The notes beneath the pieces were generated by a model. That model was given only the letters and a program-made list of their open reading frames with translations. It was not told where the DNA came from and searched no databases. The position numbers and the translations under genes were made by a program. A stretch of DNA of 64,000 nt from Talinum fruticosum (lineage: Eukaryota; Streptophyta; Magnoliopsida; Caryophyllales; Talinaceae). Each line of letters opens with the position of its first letter. The stretch's first letter is position 1. The stretch covers positions 947,001 to 1,011,000 of the forward strand of contig JAITYX010000058.1 in NCBI GenBank assembly GCA_021018815.1, written 5' to 3'. Shown in pieces: positions 55,112-64,000 of this stretch.

Positions 55112-55779
55112 GGGTTAGGTCTCGGCCAGCCGTCCAAAAGAAACAGACAAAAACCAAGCCAAGATCAAAGTGATAAGATTAGATAAAACAAAGGATAGAA
55201 CTGGCCAAAACAGATAAGTGATGGGGGTAGGCGTTGGCTAACCGATGTTACCTAGGGTTTCATGCCCTAGTATCCTACCTCGGGAGTCTCGCAAGCTGGA
55301 ACACAGCATTTTGAGGCAAAACGAAGGGTAGAAGGTGCCAACCATGTTGGGCTTCTCAAGGGTATTATGGGCTCCTAGACTCGGATGGACTGTCTTGGAG
55401 CTTAAACGCAATACTTTGATTCTCATGATCATGAAATGCAGCGTCTAACGTCGCCTTGAGGTCTTGAGCTCCTTGTCTGGTTGTATCGAAGTAAAATGTA
55501 GTATTCTCGAACTTGGGATTTCCCGACACATAACATTAAACTCCGTCGACTCGAAGGCTTGGCTCGGTTTTGGATCATCCAAAAGAAAAAGGGGATTTTG
55601 GATCGACCCAAGGGAGAAGGCTATTTATGTGGTGTTGGGGGTTCTTTGAGGTTTACTTGCTTCAGTTACACCAATCGGACACGAGTCCAAGATCCAAATC
55701 CTTAAACGAGATTCGGGGATTATCATCATCGGGCCAACAAATAAAAAATAGAGAGGGGGACACTTTTTTGGTGTCTACA

Positions 55780-56337
55780 GCGGGCACCGGCCAAGTGGAC
55801 CCTCCTAGGGTTTCATGCCCTAGTTATGTCTCCTGATTCTCCAAACTCAAAACACAGACATTCCACCATGCTTCTAGAAGGCGGACGCCGACGACGTCGT
55901 TTAGAGGGGAAAGCTTCTAGCCTCATGTGGGCTGTCTCGTTAAGCTTAAAACGCAGTATTTTGATGCTCCTCATCATGAAATACAACGCTTTAATGTCGC
56001 CTTTGGGTCTTCGACTCCTTGTCTAACTTGGACAAAAGTAAAATGTGGTATTCTGTATTTGGAATTTCCTGGCACACATCATGGGACTCCATAATCTCTA
56101 AAAGGCTCGACCTCGCTCTTGGACGGTCTAAAAGAAAAGAGGATTTGTTGACTAACCTAAGGAAAAAGGCTATTTAAGTGTTGCTTGAGGATTCTTTGTG
56201 GTTTACTCGGCTTATATTGCACCGATCGATCACACTCCAAAATCCAAATCCACAAACCACACTTGGGATTATCATCATCGGGCCAAACAAAACACACAAA
56301 TAACAAGACAAAGGATGACACTTTTTAGGTGTCTACA
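55780..56337 (-). repeat. Partial gypsy LTR (U3 part) next to cassette copy B
   Basis: Minus-strand start TGTAGACACC at 56337, preceded by the purine tract. It covers about the first 560 bp of U3, collinear with 55200-55779, then is cut at 55779/55780 by the LTR of element J. It is the 3' LTR of the element carrying cassette copy B. Confidence 0.8.
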
Positions 56338-56606
56338 ATTAGCCCCCACTTTGACCAGAGTTTATAAAGACGAAGGGTCAAAGTAGACGCTAAAGGTTAC
56401 TTACCTCGATTTCTATAAGACATTGTGTGATGCTTGGAATTGGTTGTAGTCAAACCTAAACTCCAAAGTGAGACCTAAACTTGATCGCGATGCATGCGTT
56501 CGAAGTTCGGTAAAAGGATCTTAAGTTTGGCTTGATCACAACCTGAAGCTTGGCATGTTTCGATGCTCGAAACTTCGATCGTCTTTTGATCCGAAGCTTG
56601 GCTAAA
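56338..56606 (-). other. Purine tract and 3' UTR of cassette copy B element
   Basis: Minus strand AAAGTGGGGGCTAAT next to the LTR, then the same 3' UTR as 17366-17635. It is interrupted at 56606 by the solo LTR; the sequence resumes at 59519 (CTAAATATGTTGTACT..) collinear with 17330-17365. Confidence 0.8.
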
Positions 56607-56779
56607 TGTAAGACCCGGAAATTCAGGTGCTTGCCCGATAATGAATTAAGGTACTAAAAGTTAAGTGAAAAATTTGAAATTATTAAATTAAGTGAAATAG
56701 AATTTTTCGAGTCGAAATTAAAACCGAGAATTGAAACCGAGCATGGGCCAGCTTAATTGGGCTTATTGAAATTAAATTT

Positions 56780-57410
56780 GGGCCTAATTAAAATAAAAAG
56801 AAAAAAAAGGAAAATGAGAAATGAGAAATGAGGGGTGGCTGACATTTGAGGATCATTGGCATTTTGTTGGCAAAGAAAGAAGCAAAGAACTAAGGGGTCC
56901 ATTTGAAATTAGGCAGCTAAGCCCATTATGTGTAATTAGGAAAAGAGGACAAAGAGTGGGACTGAGACCGAGAACAAAGAAGAAGAACGAAGGGAATGAA
57001 AGAAGCGAGAAAGAGAGCAAAGGGAAAGAGAGTAGAGCGAGAGGGAGACCGAGAGGAAAGAAAGAAGAAGCAGAAGAACGGGAAAGCAAGAGGGAGCAAA
57101 ATAGAGTGAGAGAGGGAGAGAGCACAAGAGGCCGGTGGCTAGTGGCCAACCGAATGGCGAAGGCGCCACTGTCGGTGGGCCAGGGAGAGCGAGAGCTAGG
57201 AAGGTCGAGCGAGAGCGAAGAAAGAGCAGAGTAGAGAAACCGAGCGAAAGAGGGACCGAAGGGGTTCCGCGGTCGGCGAGCGCGAGGAGGGAGACGAAGA
57301 GGACCAGAACCGGACCGAAGCAGAGGAAGCCGGAGACCAGGACCGAGGCAACGAGAGGAAGAAGCAGAGGGTCGGGAAAGAAGAAAGAAGAAGAAAGTAA
57401 AGTAAAGCAA
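56780..57410. repeat. Strand-biased GA-rich tract in the solo LTR
   Basis: The plus strand is mostly A and G (GAGAGGGAGACCGAGAGG and the like). Frames of 137 and 185 residues on opposite strands (56821-57234, 56853-57410) are Arg/Glu- or Ser/Leu-rich artefacts of this bias. Confidence 0.8.
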
Positions 57411-58399
57411 AACTAATCGAATATCTTCAAACTGAAATTCTTAGAACCTCTAAGAATTCAAGGTGAGTAATTTGAATTCATCCTCTAAAGTTAAAATGAA
57501 TTAGGAAGATGGAACTTGGAATTGATTCATGAAATTGGGAACCCTAGGTTTAATTGAAGAAGTTAAAGGCTTAAATTCATTAAATTAGCAACTCACAAAT
57601 CAAAGAGCATGTTGTGATTATGTGATATCTAGTTCTGAATTTGTGATGTTTAAGTATTGTTGAGCACGATTATTGAGAATTGGATGAGATTAGCTTGAAC
57701 GGAATTAGGGGGAAAATCAAAAGGTTAAGTTCATGACTTATGTGCAGATTTTCGGTAATTATGCATGCTGTCCGAATTTCGTGAATTCGTGTGTGAAAAT
57801 TATACTGCAGCCTTCGTGGCAATTTATGGAAATTTCCTGTAAATTTTGGTATGCATGGGATGAGTAGATTGGGAGTTACGCAATTTTAAGTGAAAATGTC
57901 CTGTTTGGGCAAAATCGGAACTAATGGAGTAAATGAGGCTAAGAACTAGAATTTGAGAGGTTATACAGCTAAACTAAGAGATATGTAATGTTTAAGCAAA
58001 GTTATGAAACCATAAACCACCTATGCGCATCATTACGTAATCATGAAAACGATAAGTTCGTTGATTAGAAATCCTAACTGGCATGTTTATGTGATGATGT
58101 GTTTATCTTAAGGTATATGGATTATAAGTGAAATAAGCATGCCTATTTGAGTTGGGTTGATTATACTTGAGTTGGAACTTGCTTATGTGAATTGCTTGAT
58201 TTGAAGAAGTTGCGTATGAACGTATTGAGCATGAATTATACGAGTTAAGCGTATCCTGTGTATAAGTAATAAGAAGATATAAGAAAAATAAGAAACTTAA
58301 AGAACTAAAGAAGGGAAAAAGGATTGTGTTATTGATCTAAGACCCCACGAATTAAAGAACCCTCTAAAGCTATGGCCATAGAAGTGTCCGTCAACCCGA

Positions 58400-58560
58400 A
58401 GCCACGAATTGTTTTGCTTCAACGAATTATTGACAGTATGCGTCCTTCGAGTTTGAGGCTGCCTCGAGGCCACGAATTGTTTTGCCTCGAGGCCACGAAT
58501 TGTATGCCTCCAAGAACCGAGCCCACGAATTATTTTGGCTCCAAGAACTGGGTCTTTAGA
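58400..58560. repeat. Tandem repeat with GCCACGAATTGTTTTGC
   Basis: Four copies of CCACGAATT(G/A)TTTTG(C/G)CT-like units, at variable spacing of 30-75 bp, within the solo LTR. Confidence 0.8.
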
Positions 58561-59184
58561 ACAGAACATAAATCTTCTTTCCATTCAAAACTAAGAATAC
58601 TTAAGAATTATGATATGAAGAAACGAACAATCGTGCATAACGAACAAGAAAGAAAGAACCAATTATTTATGAAATGCACAATTGAACTCAAGAAGAAGAA
58701 CGAATCCCGATTTCGTAAGAAATTAATACGATAAGGAACAAGATATGATTTATGTGATGAATACCTTACATGATGAATGATTCTATGACGTACTTGCGTA
58801 GAAAGAAGAATGAAGTATGTTTTATTGAATTCATGAGTAAATGATGTCATTGTACTTCTCGGTAAGTTGGTAAGTTAGAATCTCGTATGTCTTAAGGATG
58901 TATGATCTGAATCGCATGTTATGAATGAATTGTGAACTTACGTGTGTTTGCTAATGAATTAATGTGCAAAGTGAAACCGGGGTTGGGTTTGGATTATTCA
59001 CCGGGCTAGTGGAGCTCATGACCTCACCAACATTTCAGGTTCGGAAGTAAGACTCCTCAGGAGTTGCTTTTGGCTTTTAGAAGAAGTGAACCAACGGATA
59101 GTACTTCTCCGGACTTATTATGTACTTTATGTTTTTCATGCTTGTAATGATCGGTGTATGTGAACTTAAGTTTTGATTAAGAAT

Positions 59185-59305
59185 GTGACTACTCCGAGCG
59201 TGTGGCTCGTCGAGTTTGTGTTGTGTTTCTCCTAGCGTGTGGCTCGTCGACTTTGTGTTGTGTTTCTCCTAGCGTGTGGCTCGTTGAGTTTAAGATTGTG
59301 TTTCG
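59185..59305. repeat. Tandem repeat, about 47-bp unit, three copies
   Basis: GCGTGTGGCTCGTCGAGTTT followed by GTGTTGTGTTTCTCCTA, repeated with few changes, near the 3' end of the solo LTR. Confidence 0.9.
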
Positions 59306-59518
59306 TGCGGGGTTAAGGCTTTAAGCCTATGGGATTAGCCATATTACGGAGGAAACTCTGTCGAAATTTTCAAGAAAACCTTTGAAAACCTAGAATTACA
59401 TTTCCGCCAATCTAAGAAAGGGTGAATAACCCCAAGTTGAGATCATAAGCAGCCTTAAGGGTTCCTCCCAAGGAACCCCGGCATGTAATACTCCTAGGGT
59501 GGGTCTAGGGGTGTTACA

Positions 59519-60029
59519 CTAAATATGTTGTACTAGCATACTTGTTAGTGTATAATTGAATTGATGAAAGATCGGTGTTTTTACCGGATAATTCAGTCAA
59601 AACATACCGATAAAGCTGCTCTGGAAAGGCTGATTGGGGGTCCCGGAAGCTCCCACTTGCATGCATAAGGGATGAAAATCACATGCTCCAAGAGGACAAA
59701 GCTCGGACTATGGAAGTGGGTTAGGCTGCAAAAGCTATCGCCGATTGGACTCCTCGGTGCCTCGTGGCTGGCGCTGGCACCGGCACCGGCCAGCCTTTGG
59801 CGAGCATGGCCCCGGCGTGCCTGTCCGGATTCCTTCTGTTCCCCATTAATTGTTTGACCCTTGTTTTATATGCTCGGAAGCCTTGACATATTTGGGCTAT
59901 AAAAACGAGTGCATGGTGTGTTTCATTTTGCACACCCATTCTTCATCTTACTCTTGTTATCTTCTTGTATTTCCTTGCTTTTCTCCTTCTTAAAAGCTAG
60001 TTGGTTCTCAAGAGTTCTTTTTCTCCAAA
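59519..60029 (+). promoter_or_regulatory. Upstream region and TATA box of PMD gene copy B
   Basis: Collinear with 16868-17345 (minus). GC-rich block GGCGCTGGCACCGGCACCGG (59769-59788), TATA box CTATAAAAACG at 59897-59907, 5' leader with CATTTTGCACACCC. The ATG is at 60030. Confidence 0.65.
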
Positions 60030-62560
60030 ATGCATAGAAGAAAAGCTTACCTTGTAGGAAGAACTAGGGCTGAGAGTGTAACTCAAGAATCTTTCCTCGA
60101 GCACGAATGGCGCCCACAAAATGAATGGGATACAAGTGATCTTCTAGTTGAAGCTGAAAGTCATGTTTCTTCACTTGCCATTTCCTCTTCGGTAAGTTAA
60201 TTGGCTTAAACCTCTTCATTTGCTCATTTAGAGTAGCTCTTTACTTGTTGGATTTTGTCTTGTAGAAAGGCTCAATTAGAAGCAGTGGGGCCATCCCAAA
60301 GTTTATGGAGACCTACGAGAGGATGCACTTTCCTCTCAAGAACGTCATGTATAATGCTAGGTTCGGACCTCTCTACATCGCTTTACGCCATCTCATTGAT
60401 AGGATCCTATTAGAGCCATCAATGAGCGATTTTAGGATACTACCAACATGTTCCACCTCCCCTTTGGTGAGATGACAATAACTCCTTTCGATTCCGCTAT
60501 TTTATCCATTTTAGGCTTTTTGAGGGAACCTTTAGCTTATGACCGAAATTTGTACAAAAACCGTGACTACCTCCATCACCTTTTCGATCCTGTAGTAGAG
60601 AGATTTTCACATAATAATCGCTTTAAATATAACATTCTTTTTTAGGCTTTTGAGGATGAAGTTCTCTGGCCTCAACACTCTCTTCAACAAGTTAGGATTG
60701 TCCTTGCTCTCCTTTTAAGCATGATCCTCTTCTCCGATCAGGCCGCTAAGATTCATGTTCACTACTTGGTGAACCTAGTGGATCTTGATACAATAAAGGA
60801 GCTCAATTGGGGTGCTCCATCATATACTTGCCTTATTAGGGCCCTCTCGTGTCGGTGTGTGGCACACAAGACCAAAACCGGATTCCACTAACTATCTTCC
60901 TTTAAACGGCTTATAGAAGATCATTGAGGTATGCTCAAATTTTTCTTTCTTCAATATTTACTTTTCATCTTGTGTGGATAAAAAAATTTACTTGACCTGT
61001 CAAAATGTATCTGTGGTTGTACGAATACTTTCCACATCTCTCTCCTGGCTCAACGAATCGGCTCGCATTCCCGACGTCCGTATCATGGGCTAGAATAAAT
61101 CATGAGCTAACTAGAATATATGAGATAGGCTTTTTGAGGTGAGCCCTCAACTGCATTGACTTGGTATGTTACTTCTACTCTCAAAATTTGCCCCAGGATA
61201 GGCCTAAACGAGCTTTTCAACACACTTTCAGCATTCTAGTCATGCCCACAATCTAGACCACTGCTTGTGGGGCCGCCCGTGGTGCAGTACAGTCCCTTAT
61301 ATCCACGATTTTTTGTCCATTTTCTTGTTGTTTTTCATTCTTGCTTGCTGATTTCTTGATAATTCTTGTATTTAGGCCAACTTCCATCCTTGGGCCCAAC
61401 TCCAACTTCCTCAAAATGTCCTTGTGGCCTAGGAATTGAGTGAGAGAAGGATCTTGTTTGAAGGTCCTTTTGGATTTTGTTGGTATCTTAGGCAAAGTGT
61501 TACTCCTCAAATTCAAGTTAACACATGGCCTCCATTTGTTCTGGTCAATCCTCCTTCGACCATGTTCTATTTTCATTCTCTTTCTCCGGCCGAGCAAGCT
61601 TACCTCACTTTTGAATTTACACACCTCCTACACCCATCATGCATCTCGCATCATGACCCAACTAGTAAGTGCTCAACTCCTTTCTTATAACCTTAAATTT
61701 CTTGTACGGAAATTAATCGTCATCTTTCTTTTGCAGCTCGCTTCTGCTGGCATTGACATCCCGAGTCTCAATGTGGATATTACTATGCCCAAAGGACCTC
61801 CTCGTTTCGTCACAATTACTGAAATCCCGGAAGAGGAATGTGTCGGGCATCCTTTTCCTAGAAATTGGCGAGGGGTAAGATTTATGTGCTCTTTTCCTTT
61901 TAGTTACGTGCTAAAAGTATCTTCCTCGTTGATAACCTCACATAAACTTTGCAGTACGACCGAGAACAATCTAGGACCATATCTATTAGATTGCAGTCAG
62001 CTCTTCATGGAATCCAGAATTTCTTTACCAGTTGATCTTTCTCTACTTCTCAAGTAAGTCCTCAATTAGTGTAGTGCTAAATTCTTTAAGCTTTCTGTGA
62101 TTTTCTAATTGCTTTCTTGATCTTATAGAGTCGCCTATCGAGAGCCACTCCTTTTGGTAATCTACCTAGTGCGCTCGAGACATCATCCCAAACTCATGAA
62201 CAACAAATGCCTTCTAATAGTAATGCTAGACAAGACTCGTCACGGCGTTCTTCGCGGCTTACTCATCATAGGAGTGCATCCGAGGCAAGACCTAGCACTT
62301 CCGGGCCTAGTACCTCCGATGCGGGACAAGGTTTCTCTGAGGAGAGCTTGAACATCTTACCCTTGCAAGCCTTTGATCGACACGGGAACCCTCTTTACTT
62401 CCCTTGGTCTTCTTATAGCGGACCATCACATAGGGCTTCTCAATCTTAGGACCAAGGAGGTGGTTCGCACCAAGGTGATGAAGGTGGTCGATTCTCTACG
62501 TCTGTCTTGGAGGAGTTTGGGAATTACATCTTCGATGATGACTTCAATGGCGATGCGTAG
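60030..62560 (+). pseudogene. Antisense cassette gene 1: plant mobile domain (PMD) gene, copy B, 7 exons
   Basis: Exons 60030-60191, 60266-60928, 61011-61163, 61376-61664, 61737-61874, 61955-62053, 62129-62560. Introns are GT-AG except that the second acceptor has decayed. Exon 1 is 54 codons exactly as in copy A (MHRRKAYLVGRTRAES). Exon 2: KFMETYERMHFPLKN, then FHLPFGEMTITPFDSAIL (60453-60503, the PMD hallmark), LYKNRDYLHHLFDPVVERF and IKELNWGAPSYTCLIRAL. Exon 4: FEGPFGFCWYL; exon 5: IDIPSLNVDITMPKGPP and EEECVGHPFPRN (138 nt in both copies); exon 7: FDRHGNPLYFPWSSYSG to FDDDFNGDA-stop. Stops include TAG for Trp in RF(W)DTTN and TAG near 60914, so it is a pseudogene. It lies on the opposite strand to the gypsy LTR and PPT at 55780-56356. 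Confidence 0.75.
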
Positions 62561-63111
62561 ATGACTCCTTGCTGCTTTCGCGGCTGCCGATTAATGGACC
62601 TCTTGTAGGGTGTTCGTTTTGTTAATATATTATTTATTTTACAATGAAGACTCTTATGCAATGAGATGAAATACCGGACTCGATTCTAAAAATGTGTTCT
62701 TTTATTTAATATGATGCACAAAACCTAAGAAAAAAAAATAAAGACAAAATTTAAAAAAATGGTCACTAGCCCCCATACCCCTAAAAGAAAATAATAAAAA
62801 GAAATAAAAGAAATCTCAAGTGCGTAATCCCAGTAAGGTGCTCTCCACGAGCTAGGATAAGAAACAAAAATAACCAAGGACTACTCGAGCCTGCGAGAAA
62901 GCACGAAATAAGCTGGGCCCGAGGTGAGGCCAGCGCCGGCCATGTACGAGTCCCACAAGGATTGTAGTGCCTTTTTGTTCTAATCATAATAGGATTCGAA
63001 GAACTCCAGGAAAATGCCTATAAATACGATCGCTCGGCCCAACAAGAAATACACACACGAAAGCCTTCATCTAGTCGTAAAATATCATCCTTTTATGTCC
63101 ATCATAGAACC
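62561..63111 (+). promoter_or_regulatory. Cassette spacer and TATA box of gene 2 (copy B)
   Basis: 3' flank of the PMD gene, the shared block CTAGCCCCCATACCCCTAAA (62767-62786), a GC-rich block (62905-62945), then GCCTATAAATACG (63017-63029), about 90 bp before the ATG at 63112. Same order as copy A (13717-14297). Confidence 0.6.
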
Positions 63112-63173
63112 ATGTATTTCATGACTCGAATTAACCCGGTGGATGCATGAGATGAGTAACATGGACAGGTCAG
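63112..63173 (+). pseudogene. Cassette gene 2 start (copy B), cut by a TGTAA LTR
   Basis: MYFMTR then, after a one-base shift, ..WMHEMSNMDR-like codons. It aligns with MNFMSELTWWMHEMSNIDR of copy A (13717-13660). Interrupted at 63174. Confidence 0.6.
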
Positions 63174-64000
63174 TGTAATACCCATAATTTCAACGAAAAG
63201 TAGCTGTAAAGCATAGAATTATTAAGTATTATTACGCGCACCTAGGCGGTGAGTGACTAATTTAATTTACACCCGGACGTATTATTTCAGTATTCCTTCG
63301 GAAGCTACTATCGAGTGAACTAAATCAAGGAAATTGCTTCCCTTCTTATTTGAGTGTAATTATTATTAGTAAAGCGTACTAATTTCTTCCTCCGAATTTT
63401 CCCACCCGACCTAGCTAAATAAAAACCCGAGATCACTTATACTACGTATGTGGGCTTAATTATTATTATGTTTAACAAAAAAAAAACGGGGAATAGAAGG
63501 GGAAAAAGAAATGAGGAGGTGGGTTTTGGTTTAAGTGGAGAAATGAGATAGAAATCAAATTTGGGGGTCCAATGATAATGAGATACCAAACCAATTAGGC
63601 GGTGGAGAGAGAGGGAAAACAAAGAGGAAGAGGGCTCGGGGAGTCCGAGCAGCGAGAGAAGGAACGAGCGGGAGAAATAGAGAAATGGAGGGAGAAAGAG
63701 AGGGCGCACGGGAACCGCAGCGAGGCCGGAGGCCAGCGAGCGGAGCGGCGAACACGGGCGGGTGGCGGACGAAGGCGAAGGAAAGAAACAGAGCAAAGGG
63801 AGAAGGGAAGAGGGAGGACCAAGCGAGAGGAACCGAGAGGGAGAGAAGGCGAGCGGTGCAAGGGTGGAGGAGACCGAGGGTGGCCGGTGACCCGAGTAGG
63901 CGGCAATCGGGGAAGAAAGCGCGAGACTGGATAGAGCAAGGGGCAGCGCAGAGACCCGGAGCGTAAACAGAGAGCCCGAGAAAGTCCGAGAGGTTGGGTA
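63174..64000 (+). repeat. 5' part of a second TGTAA-type gypsy LTR (runs off window)
   Basis: Starts TGTAATACCCATAATTTC after GTCAG. The layout is like 56607-57410: TGTAA.(A)CCC start, then AT-rich DNA, then a strongly GA-rich plus strand (63600-63970). The overlapping 110-, 119- and 114-residue frames on both strands are composition artefacts. It probably belongs to the same Tekay-like group, though the sequence is well diverged. Right end not seen. Confidence 0.6.

Larger units (their letters stand above)
50863..55779 (-). mobile_element. Gypsy element J (minus strand), gag fused to 3' LTR
   Basis: 5' LTR 55779-53822, primer site, leader with minisatellite, gag 52453 to 51900, then a direct junction into the middle of an LTR (51899-50863). 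Everything from within gag through pol, cassette, 3' UTR and U3 of the 3' LTR is deleted. Same subfamily as 976-2983. Confidence 0.8.
53822..55779 (-). repeat. 5' LTR of gypsy element J (complete, 1958 bp)
   Basis: Minus-strand start TGTAGACACC at 55779, end GGTTCCTACA at 53822, so the ends are a TGTA/TACA inverted repeat. TATA box on minus near 55077-55084; dyad TAGGTCA-N5-TGACCTA at 55093-55111; U5 hairpin at 54105-54124. Used as the reference LTR for the family. Confidence 0.9.
56607..59518 (+). repeat. Tekay/Del-like gypsy solo LTR (2.9 kb)
   Basis: Starts TGTAAGACCCGGAAATT and ends GGGTCTAGGGGTGTTACA, the ends usual for Tekay/Del chromovirus LTRs, and is flanked by a perfect 5-bp duplication CTAAA (56602-56606 and 59519-59523). 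There is no internal coding region. Inside: a purine-rich strand (56780-57410) that gives long chance frames on both strands, and two small tandem arrays (58400-58560, 59185-59300). The uninterrupted site is visible in copy A near 17360. Confidence 0.85.

Noticed and set aside
56821..57416. Long overlapping frames of 137, 185 and 93 residues on both strands
   Set aside because: They arise from the strongly GA-rich strand of a solo LTR. Low-complexity, mirrored on both strands, and the same happens at 63437-63966 in an unrelated sequence.
61253..61624. 123-residue minus-strand frame
   Set aside because: Shadow of PMD copy B intron 3 and exon 4; the plus-strand exon is conserved in copy A.
63437..63966. 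Overlapping frames of 119, 110, 114 and 93 residues
   Set aside because: Same composition artefact in another TGTAA-type LTR; no domain or conserved motif.
1..64000. tRNA, rRNA or ordinary host genes
   Set aside because: Nothing with a recognisable tRNA/rRNA signature or intact host-type coding sequence was seen by eye. tRNAscan-SE and Infernal runs would settle this.

Overview
This window is plant nuclear DNA made almost entirely of LTR retrotransposons, most of them broken and several nested. Evidence for a flowering plant is the Ty1/copia and Ty3/gypsy Tat-type protein families, a plant mobile domain (PMD) gene with short GT-AG introns, TGTAA...TTACA LTRs of Tekay/Del style, and long AT-rich leaders. 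I cannot name the species. I recognise no housekeeping gene, rRNA or tRNA. Essentially every coding region carries stops or frameshifts.

Two families dominate. (1) A large copia family (sirevirus-like in layout) has ~1.4-1.6 kb LTRs beginning TGAAGACTC, an initiator-Met-tRNA-type primer site (TGGTAT..AGAGCC), gag, protease, integrase, RT and RNase H. After pol comes an additional sense ORF, preceded by its own TATA-like sequence. Copies: partial at 3235-8102 (+); partial at 29272-34396 (-), joined to a second fragment at 27944-29271 (-); LTR and aORF pieces at 35694-39040 (-); and one end-to-end copy at 39180-50283 (+) with a perfect ATGAA target duplication, sitting inside the RT gene of another copia element (39105-39179 + 50284-50862). 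(2) A Tat-like gypsy family has ~2 kb LTRs starting TGTAGACA and ending TACA, a leader containing a 38-45 bp minisatellite, gag, and a 3' UTR next to an AAAGTGGGGGC purine tract. Copies: 976-3234 (-), 8303-19655 (+), 19656-20683 (+), 20684-27943 (-), 35240-35693 (+), 50863-55779 (-), 55780-56606 (-). No gypsy pol is visible in any copy.

The most interesting content is a two-gene cassette carried antisense inside the gypsy family, between the internal region and the 3' UTR/PPT. It occurs in two rearranged copies: 12366-17340 (genes on -, retroelement on +) and 59519-63172 (genes on +, retroelement on -). The first gene is a seven-exon PMD gene whose six intron positions match in both copies. 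The second, downstream in the same orientation, resembles plant DUF7745-type proteins. Each gene has a TATA box about 90-130 bp before its ATG. A third gypsy copy (20684-27943) keeps what looks like the last exon and 3' flank of the same gene. Being antisense, the introns would survive retrotransposition of the element's own RNA.

Layout by region: 1-3234 copia LTR and gypsy LTR relics; 3235-8102 copia element A; 8303-20683 gypsy element with antisense cassette, whose 3' LTR also serves as 5' LTR of a second leader; 20684-27943 gypsy element F; 27944-34396 copia fragments D and B; 34397-35239 unassigned; 35240-39040 LTR relics with a nested solo LTR; 39105-50862 intact copia element C nested in a copia RT; 50863-56606 gypsy element J and another LTR piece; 56607-59518 a Tekay-like solo LTR (TSD CTAAA) inserted in the cassette; 59519-63172 second cassette copy; 63174-64000 the start of another TGTAA-type LTR running out of the window.
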